This document shows positions 1 to 5,324 of a DNA stretch of 6,538 bases, piece by piece. Position 1 is the first letter of the stretch. The number at the start of each line of letters is the position of its first letter. The position numbers and the translations under genes were made by a program. The DNA comes from Nitrospinota bacterium. Lineage in GTDB: Bacteria; UBA8248. The stretch spans positions 1 to 6,538 of the forward strand of contig WTGD01000047.1 in the NCBI GenBank assembly GCA_011523725.1, given 5' to 3'. Under the pieces are notes generated by a model. It did not search any database. It had not been told where the DNA came from and was given only the letters and a program-made list of their open reading frames with translations.

Positions 1-1249
1 GCCTCTGGCCCGCCCGGTTCCCAAGGCCTTTGCGGCCGCGCGCGCCGTGGCGATGGGAGAATATGGAGGGGGTATCGAATATGAGAGAGCGGGGGTTGGC
101 CACCCGCGCGTGATCTCGCTCCGTGCGCCTCTTGTGGAACTGGCCCTGCACCAGCGGCTTGTCCGCCCGGGTGCTTTCGAGCTTGTGGATGTAGGGCGGC
201 ATCGTGGCTCTGCTCAACCGCCCGTCGCCGTCAGCGGCCGTGTGCGGCATTCGCGTCACCATTTCCGCCCCGGCATGGCCTTCCGCCGGGCCGAAGCCCG
301 CCACGCCGTCGAGCATGTTGATGTCGATGGTCGAGTCGTTGCCCGGATTCACCACCGACAGGGTCGCCTCGGTGAAAATGGCGCGCATGCGCTGCCAGTA
401 ACGCGTGATGGCCACCTGTTTCGGGTTCTTCCTGTATTCGGCCAGCAGCGCCTGGAAGGCGCGGACGCTGCCTCGCGCCTGAACGAGGCGTTCGCGGGCG
501 TTCGCCTTCGCGTTCATGACCAGCGCCTCGGCCTGGCCCTTGCTGCGGGCGAGGAGTTTTTCCCTCTGGCTGTTCGCCCGGCTCACGACCTGCTCGCGCT
601 CGGCGATGGCGTCGTTGACGTCGCGGAACGCCTGGAGGGTCTCGGGGATCGGACGCACCTCGACGATGTTCAGCGTGACGAGTTCAATCCCCACGCCCAG
701 CGATTCGAGGCGTTTGCCCACGATATCGGACAACTGCCGTTGAATGACGTCGCGGTTCGAGGTGAAGATCAGGTCGATGAAGTTTTCCCCCAGTATCTTC
801 ACCAGTCCCTCCCGGACGAGCATGGTGAGCATCGTGCGGGGGTCGGAGGCCGCGAAGAGGTAGGAGCGCAGGTTCTTTATCTTGTATTGAAGGGCCACGT
901 CCGTTTCGAGGAGGTTCATATCTCCGGAGAGTATCGTGAAGTTGATCTTGCCGCCGCGCCTGCTCCCTATCTGGTACCCGACGATCCGCTTGACCTGGCG
1001 GACGTAGGCTTGTTCGATGAGCGGGACGGCGTAGCCCAGCCCCGGGCCGATTTCGGCGTCGACCACTTTCCCGAAGCGGGTGCGCACGGCCTGCTCTTCT
1101 TTCTTGACGACGTAGAAGCCGCTCGCCAGGAACCCGAGCACGACGACGGCGACGAGACAGCCGATGATCTTCTTGTAGTTCCGCCCGAAATAGTCGAATA
1201 CGGCATATATGATTCGCGTGCTCGGCGGCTTTGATTCCTGTTCGTTCAT
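1..1249 (-). CDS. hflK: HflK-like SPFH-domain membrane protein, partial (C-terminus beyond left edge)
   Basis: The frame opens with ATG at 1249-1247 and stays open for 416 codons to base 1, so the stop lies outside the window. Residues 1-27 are a short polar N-terminus, 28-48 form one membrane helix, and about 49-220 are an SPFH/Band 7 domain. Visible HflK-type signatures are EEQAVRTRFGKV (51-62), LSGDMNLLETDVALQYKIK (107-125) and LNIVEVRPIPETLQAFRDVN (193-212). An Ala/Glu/Arg-rich helical region follows (about 213-265), then the HflK-type FQALLAEYRKNP and TRYWQRMRAIF segments. In known bacteria HflK and HflC form a membrane-anchored cage around the FtsH protease and modulate it. The start overlaps the stop of the upstream hflC-like gene by 4 bp (ATGA) and has only a weak AGGA about 12 nt upstream, so translational coupling is likely. 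The tail beyond residue 315 (Pro/His/Arg-rich) does not resemble the HflK I know. The family assignment is firm; a role in metal handling is inferred only from context. Confidence 0.88.
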   Translation of the reverse strand, partial: MNEQESKPPSTRIIYAVFDYFGRNYKKIIGCLVAVVVLGFLASGFYVVKKEEQAVRTRFGKVVDAEIGPGLGYAVPLIEQAYVRQVKRIVGYQIGSRRGGKINFTILSGDMNLLETDVALQYKIKNLRSYLFAASDPRTMLTMLVREGLVKILGENFIDLIFTSNRDVIQRQLSDIVGKRLESLGVGIELVTLNIVEVRPIPETLQAFRDVNDAIAEREQVVSRANSQREKLLARSKGQAEALVMNAKANARERLVQARGSVRAFQALLAEYRKNPKQVAITRYWQRMRAIFTEATLSVVNPGNDSTIDINMLDGVAGFGPAEGHAGAEMVTRMPHTAADGDGRLSRATMPPYIHKLESTRADKPLVQGQFHKRRTERDHARVANPRSLIFDTPSIFSHRHGARGRKGLGNRAGQR

Positions 1250-2157
1250 CGGCCCGTCCCGTCCTGGCGGGGTATCTCCCTGCTGTCGAGGTACTTGAAC
1301 AGTTCGTTGTCCGCCGGCAGCATGAGCGTCGTGTTCCGGTCGATTATCAGGTCATAGCTGTCGAGGGCGCGGATGAACTTGTAGAACTCCGGATCCGCCT
1401 TGTACGCCTCCCCGAGCAGCGCCATCGCCTCGGCTTCCGCCTTGCCCAGAATGGCCGTCGCCTCGGCGTGGGCGTCGGCGAGGAGTTTTTCGTGCTCGTT
1501 GATGGCGCGGGCCTCGATGCGGATCGCCGTCTCCTCCCCCTCGCTCCGGTAGCGGGCGGCGATGCGGGCGCGCTCGGAGATCATCCGCTGAATCACGCTC
1601 GGCCGGTTCGCCACCGGCAGCGTGTACTCCACGATTCCGGTCCGCACCACTTCCACGCCGTAGCTTTTCTTTGCGATGGGCGCGATGAGGGCGAGAATTT
1701 TCCCGGACGCCTCGCTCAGGTCTTCATGCTCCAGGCCCAGGCCGATGAAGGCGTCGCGCGCCTTGTTGGAGATGATGATGCCGCTGCTCGACATGTAGAG
1801 GTCCTTGAGCCGGTTCGTCGCGTTCTTGCCGGTCCGGATCGACTCGACGAAGAGAATGGGGTCCTGTACGCGCCATAAGAGATATCCGTCGATGAGGACG
1901 CTCTTCTGATCTTCGGTAATCAGTTCCTGGGTGAGGCCGGTCATGGCGTGGATGCGCCGGTCCACCTTGTATACCTTCGATATGGGCCGGGGCCATTTCA
2001 TGTGGAGACCGGGCTGCCTGGCGGGCGGCGAAATCTTGCCGAAGTGGGTCAGCACGCCCTGCTGCGTCTCCTGGATGACGTAGAAGCAGTCGTAGGCCAC
2101 GATGAGCAGGACAACCACGACGATGGCCGCGGCGATTCTCTTGGCGCTGAAGGTCAT
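1246..2157 (-). CDS. hflC: HflC-like SPFH-domain membrane protein
   Basis: This 303-residue protein has the usual HflC length and order. Residues 8-27 form a hydrophobic anchor. An SPFH domain follows, beginning with the typical YVIQETQQGVLTHFGKI. A charged helical stretch then contains SERARIAARYRSEGEE and Ala/Glu-rich repeats. The C-terminal segment has ADPEFYKFIRALDSY and LMLPADNELFKYL, both typical of HflC. The known role is to pair with HflK in a cage on the periplasmic side of the inner membrane that regulates FtsH. The ATG at 2157 overlaps the stop of the permease-SPFH gene by 4 bp (ATGA), and GGGGAGAG lies about 9 nt upstream as a good ribosome-binding site. The downstream hflK-like gene also overlaps by 4 bp. 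Gene order (hflC before hflK) is the reverse of the common hflK-hflC order of Proteobacteria; the fused upstream SPFH domain may occupy the position of a first HflK. Confidence 0.92.
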   Translation of the reverse strand: MTFSAKRIAAAIVVVVLLIVAYDCFYVIQETQQGVLTHFGKISPPARQPGLHMKWPRPISKVYKVDRRIHAMTGLTQELITEDQKSVLIDGYLLWRVQDPILFVESIRTGKNATNRLKDLYMSSSGIIISNKARDAFIGLGLEHEDLSEASGKILALIAPIAKKSYGVEVVRTGIVEYTLPVANRPSVIQRMISERARIAARYRSEGEETAIRIEARAINEHEKLLADAHAEATAILGKAEAEAMALLGEAYKADPEFYKFIRALDSYDLIIDRNTTLMLPADNELFKYLDSREIPRQDGTGR

Positions 2158-4928
2158 CTCTTTTCTCTCCCCGTTTGATTCGCTCCGGCGATGGAAGCGT
2201 TGCGCGCGAGGTTCGGTTTGCCCGGCGCGCCGTTACCGCCGCTCTTCGCGCTCTCACCGCTCTTCCCGCCGGGGGCCGCTTTGCCTTCCGGTTTCCCCGG
2301 CCGGGCGGGAGCGCCGCTCTTTTCGTTCACCTGCATATTCGCGCCATGAGCCGCGGTGGCCGCCGATTTGTCCGGTTCGTTGCCGCCGCCGGCTGGTTTT
2401 TCGCCGTTTCCGTTACCGTGGCCCGCGCCGCCTCCCGATTTTTCCGATTCGCCGCCGCTCTTGCCGCTCTCGCCGTTTTTCCCGCCATGGCCTTCATCTC
2501 CGCCGTGGCCGTTCCGCCCTGGCGCGGGCATGTGGGCTCCATGACGCATCCCCGGCGACTTCCTCTTCCAGAGCGCGACCTTGGCCAGACTGCCCTTTTC
2601 GGGAACGATGATCTTGGAGTTATGCGAGAGCGCGATTTCGAGTTTCTCGCGCCACAGCATGTTCTGGAGAACCTCCGGAGCGCTTCGCACGGCCTTGGAC
2701 ACCCGCCGGAGCGCATCGGCCTCCGCCCCGGCGCCCTTCACCCTTCGGTACGCCTCGCCGTCGGCCTGCTTCACCTCGTAGTCGGCGTTGCCGTGCGCCT
2801 GGGGAGTGAGGGACACCAGGAGCCGCTGCGCGTTGACGATGATGCGCTCCTTGTCCTCCTGCGCGCTCGATACCTCCCGGAACGCGCTTATCGTCTCTTT
2901 CACGGGGCGGATGGAAGCCAGGTTCACCTTGACCAGTTCGACGCTCCCGAACGCCGAGGCTCCCACGTCCGAATGCCCCGGATCCGTCTCGGTGGACAAA
3001 TGCGCGAACAAATGGGTGACGTGCTCCTCCAGGATTTCGCGGTGAACATTGAGCAACTGATCCAGGCCCCGGGCGGATACGAAGGAGCGCAGGTGATCCC
3101 GGACGCCGTCCTCGATGATTTTCGGCGCGTCCAGGACCCGATAATGGTAGACGAAGGGGTCTTTCACCCGGTACTGCACGTTCACGGTGAGGGAGACCAG
3201 GTTCAGATCGCCGGACACGTATTCGTGGACGTCGCCGGACATGATGGACTTCACCTCCCGGACCGGCCACTTGTCCACCTTGGCGAAAGGCCAGGGAGCG
3301 AGATAGTGCAGCCCCGGCTGCAGATCCTTCCAATGAATCTTGCCGAACAATCGGCCGTATCCGACCGTGCCGGGAGGAACGGTCGTGAAGCCGGTGCCGA
3401 GGAAGATGAGGAGCACCAGGCCCGAGAGCATGAGGCCCATCGGCGTTTTCAGGGAGAAGGCGCCTCGTATGGGGCGGCCCCGGGTGAGGCGCTCCCAGAC
3501 ATGCTTGCAGGGCTCGGACATGGAGCGGATGTTCTGCATCAGATCCTCGTATCCCGTCCGGAAGGCTCCGGCGCGGAAACGCCACACGATGAGGGCGAAA
3601 AACGCCACGGCGCTCCCGTATTGCAGGATCAGGATGGCCGGGGAGTCCGAGGCGTCGAGGTTCACGGGAAGCGAGAAGCCGGTGGTGAAGAAAAAGGCGT
3701 CGATCAGGACGGCGAAGATGAGGGTGACGACGATGACGACGCCGACGTAGATGGACGCGAAGCGCGTGCCGAACTGGTTCATGATGACCGCGATGGTGCC
3801 CGTATTGGTCGCCGGGCCCGTCATGAGGAAGATCAGCGCCGCGCCGGGGCTGAAGCCCTTGGCGACGAGCGCGGCGGCGATGGGCGTGCTCGCGGATGCG
3901 CAAATGTAGAGAGGAATTCCGATGATGACCATGATCGGGTAGGACGCCCAGCGGGCGTACTCGTTCTGCATCAGATCGCCCGGGATCACCAGAAAGAGCA
4001 ATCCGCCCACGAAGATGCCGAAGAGCAGCGAGAAGAGGATGTCGTCCGCGATTTCGATGAAGCCGTAGCTGAATATGTGCCTGACGATCGTCCTGAAGCC
4101 CGGCAGCCGGTCCTCCTCGGGCGCAGGAGCGAGGGCGGTCTCGTCCGATTCCTCCTCAACCAGCAATTCCTCCTGATAGAAGTCCGGCTTCACCCAGGAG
4201 GCGGCCTTCCAGTTCCGCACGGATACGGCGACGCCTCTCAGCCAGCGGCGCATGGCATGCTTCAGTTGCGTGGGGCTGATATAGCAGTCCTCCGAACCCG
4301 GCATGAGCGGCTCGTGCACGCCGTGGTCGTGGTCATGCCCATGATCGTGACCATGCCCGTGGCCATGATCATGCCCGTGGTCATGGCCGTGATCGTGGTC
4401 GTGATCGCCTTCTTTCACTTCGCCTTGATCGCTTCTGATGAGGCCGATGCAGAAGATACCCGCGACGACCGCGGTGACGAAGCTGATGGCGGGCCGGACT
4501 ATCGCCGCTATCCATCCGAAGAAGGCGTTCGTCACGAGGATCGAGTCCGCGCCCGTTTCGGGAGCCGTTATCAGGAAAGACATGCAGGAGGAACGCGAAG
4601 CCCCTTTCCTGCGCATCTCGGCCACTACGGGCACGACCGAACAACTGCAAAGCGGCACGGGCACGCCGACGGCCGAACTGACGCTCACCGATTTCAGGCT
4701 GTCGTCGCGAAGCCACCGGAGAATGGCCTGGCGGGAGATGAAGACGTGGATGAGGCCGGAGAGGAACAGCCCGAGCAGCAGCATGGGCGAGAGCAACAGG
4801 AACGACATCCACAGGAAGTAGAAAAAATCGGCGAATCTGCTCGCCAACTCGGCAGCCAAAGGGTCATCCCCCAATGGAGGGGGCTCCATGAAATAGAATA
4901 TCGTGGAGCGCCTCGTGTAACACCCCAT
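2154..4928 (-). CDS. PF03773-type (SO_0444-like) metal-efflux permease fused to an HflK-like SPFH domain
   Basis: The protein is 924 residues if it starts at ATG 4928. ATG at 4889 (Met14) is an equally plausible start; neither has a clear Shine-Dalgarno. Residues about 30-450 are a permease of the PF03773 family (YraQ, ArsP, SO_0444-type Cu/Zn exporters). They form two repeats, one with PVPLCSCSVVPVV (90-102) and SFLITAPETGADSI (117-130), the other with GIPLYICASASTPIAAAL (337-354) and KGFSPGAALIFLMTGPATN (357-375). Cys94, Cys96 and Cys343 are candidate metal ligands. A loop at 175-205 has 15 His, mostly every second residue. Residues 450-494 are basic and probably cytoplasmic. A helix at about 496-513 leads into an SPFH domain (about 514-700; SGDLNLVSLTVNVQYRVKDP) and a helical stalk (to about 780), so the SPFH part is probably periplasmic. 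Residues 791-924 are a Gly/Lys/Ser/Asn-rich tail. The His loop and CxC favour export of Zn, Cu or a similar ion; substrate and direction are inferred. It is the first gene of a run coupled to hflC and hflK homologues. Confidence 0.88.
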   Translation of the reverse strand: MGCYTRRSTIFYFMEPPPLGDDPLAAELASRFADFFYFLWMSFLLLSPMLLLGLFLSGLIHVFISRQAILRWLRDDSLKSVSVSSAVGVPVPLCSCSVVPVVAEMRRKGASRSSCMSFLITAPETGADSILVTNAFFGWIAAIVRPAISFVTAVVAGIFCIGLIRSDQGEVKEGDHDHDHGHDHGHDHGHGHGHDHGHDHDHGVHEPLMPGSEDCYISPTQLKHAMRRWLRGVAVSVRNWKAASWVKPDFYQEELLVEEESDETALAPAPEEDRLPGFRTIVRHIFSYGFIEIADDILFSLLFGIFVGGLLFLVIPGDLMQNEYARWASYPIMVIIGIPLYICASASTPIAAALVAKGFSPGAALIFLMTGPATNTGTIAVIMNQFGTRFASIYVGVVIVVTLIFAVLIDAFFFTTGFSLPVNLDASDSPAILILQYGSAVAFFALIVWRFRAGAFRTGYEDLMQNIRSMSEPCKHVWERLTRGRPIRGAFSLKTPMGLMLSGLVLLIFLGTGFTTVPPGTVGYGRLFGKIHWKDLQPGLHYLAPWPFAKVDKWPVREVKSIMSGDVHEYVSGDLNLVSLTVNVQYRVKDPFVYHYRVLDAPKIIEDGVRDHLRSFVSARGLDQLLNVHREILEEHVTHLFAHLSTETDPGHSDVGASAFGSVELVKVNLASIRPVKETISAFREVSSAQEDKERIIVNAQRLLVSLTPQAHGNADYEVKQADGEAYRRVKGAGAEADALRRVSKAVRSAPEVLQNMLWREKLEIALSHNSKIIVPEKGSLAKVALWKRKSPGMRHGAHMPAPGRNGHGGDEGHGGKNGESGKSGGESEKSGGGAGHGNGNGEKPAGGGNEPDKSAATAAHGANMQVNEKSGAPARPGKPEGKAAPGGKSGESAKSGGNGAPGKPNLARNASIAGANQTGREKR
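2157..2558 (-). repeat. Low-complexity Gly/Lys/Ser/Asn tail of the permease-SPFH fusion
   Basis: The final 134 codons of the fusion (residues 791-924) encode a probably disordered tail rich in Gly, Lys, Ser, Asn, Ala and Pro. Motifs such as EKSGGG, GKSGE and AKSGGNG recur imperfectly. A few His (796, 799, 808, 814, 837, 861) sit in its first half. It follows the SPFH and helical stalk. If the SPFH domain is periplasmic, so is this tail. It is an unusually long C-terminal extension for an HflK-type protein and has no recognised function. Confidence 0.75.
4314..4406 (-). repeat. Alternating-His coding repeat in the permease loop
   Basis: A run of short degenerate DNA repeats (CAT/CAC alternating with GAC/GAT/GGC codons) encodes residues 175-205 of the permease fusion. 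Fourteen His occur at every second position from 176 to 202, and a fifteenth at 205. The loop joins the two halves of the permease and is followed by an acidic stretch. Such loops typically bind Zn, Ni, Co or Cu in metal transporters; here that is by analogy. The repeat structure would permit length change by slippage. Confidence 0.85.
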
Positions 4929-4949
4929 ACAACATAGTAATAATTCGCC

Positions 4950-4978
4950 AACTTACAAGGCAGACGCAGGAGTGTCAA
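4950..4978 (-). promoter_or_regulatory. Predicted sigma70-type promoter for the permease-SPFH/hflC/hflK operon
   Basis: On the minus strand, a perfect -35 box TTGACA (4978-4973) is followed by a 17-nt spacer and the -10 hexamer TAAGTT (4955-4950). The -10 matches the consensus at the first, second and last positions, the most conserved ones. Transcription would begin near 4943, giving a leader of about 15 nt to ATG 4928 or about 54 nt to ATG 4889. A short inverted repeat, GTGTTACAC (4923-4915), lies just downstream of the predicted start; it could be an operator, but it is too short to assign to a regulator. The region is more AT-rich than the surrounding genes. Confidence 0.5.
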
Positions 4979-5118
4979 CGCTTTTTTCAGACGCAAATCC
5001 AGAATTTTGCCAGGAATCGTTCAGCAAAGGAAGGTCGGGACAACTTTCCCGTCAAAATCATCGGCCGCGGCGTCCGGGCCAGTGAACGCCGCTACTACTA
5101 AAAATTCAGACTTCCTCA

Positions 5119-5145
5119 GGACAGGCACGGGGGCCTGTCCCTACA
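5119..5145 (-). repeat. REP-like hairpin, copy 1
   Basis: Read on the minus strand, this is TGTAG followed by an 8-bp perfect stem GGACAGGC / GCCTGTCC around a 6-nt loop CCCCGT. It matches copy 2 in flank, stem length and loop length but points the other way. The two stems differ at two base pairs, and both differences are compensated, so the secondary structure appears to be maintained. The layout resembles REP/BIME elements of extragenic regions. No U-tract follows, so it is not a standard intrinsic terminator. Confidence 0.75.
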
Positions 5146-5252
5146 AATGCAAAAGGCGAAATCTCCTCACCTCTCACCCCGAAGCGCTCTTGGCGGTGGC
5201 GAGGGTGTGGTTCGTCTTCGTGAAGCGCCCGTTTCTCCTCTTGAATGACGAC

Positions 5253-5279
5253 TGTAGGGGCGGGCCCCTGTGCCCGCCC
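5253..5279 (+). repeat. REP-like hairpin, copy 2
   Basis: On the plus strand, TGTAG precedes an 8-bp perfect stem GGGCGGGC / GCCCGCCC around the 6-nt loop CCCTGT. The loop differs from copy 1 by one base. It begins about 46 nt after the znuA stop codon, so in the znuA transcript it would form a very stable 3' hairpin that could protect the mRNA or weaken read-through. The sequence after it in that transcript is CTACAGTCG, not a U-run, which argues against an intrinsic terminator. Confidence 0.78.
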
Positions 5280-5324
5280 GTAGTTGATATTAAGATGCCG
5301 TCAACTCAAGTACGTCATGCCCGA

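Larger units (their letters stand above)
4979..5324. other. Intergenic region between znuA and the permease operon
   Basis: About 350 bases without a supportable gene. It contains two related hairpins in opposite orientation (5119-5145 and 5253-5283) with 107 nt between them. Around 5101-5110 and 4981-5020 it is more AT-rich than the genes. No tRNA-like or conserved RNA gene was recognised, and open frames crossing it lack coding features. The znuA stop (5327-5325) is not followed by a hairpin with a U-tract. Confidence 0.6.

Noticed and set aside
47..1234. A 395-codon plus-strand open frame
   Set aside because: It lies codon-for-codon opposite the HflK-like gene and its product resembles no family; the minus strand encodes a clear SPFH protein.
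4314..4406. CRISPR or other tandem-repeat array
   Set aside because: The repeats are in frame, without spacers, and encode the alternating His loop of the permease.
2175..4937. A 920-codon open frame on the plus strand opposite the permease-SPFH gene
   Set aside because: It is the aligned antisense frame of a high-GC gene. Its translation shows no family motif, and its hydrophobic Val/Met stretch is just the complement of the His/Asp/Gly codons. The minus-strand product has clear domains.
5253..5283. Intrinsic terminator for znuA
   Set aside because: The hairpin is strong, but in the znuA transcript it is followed by CTACAGTCG rather than a U-tract, and a structurally matched second copy points to a repeat element.
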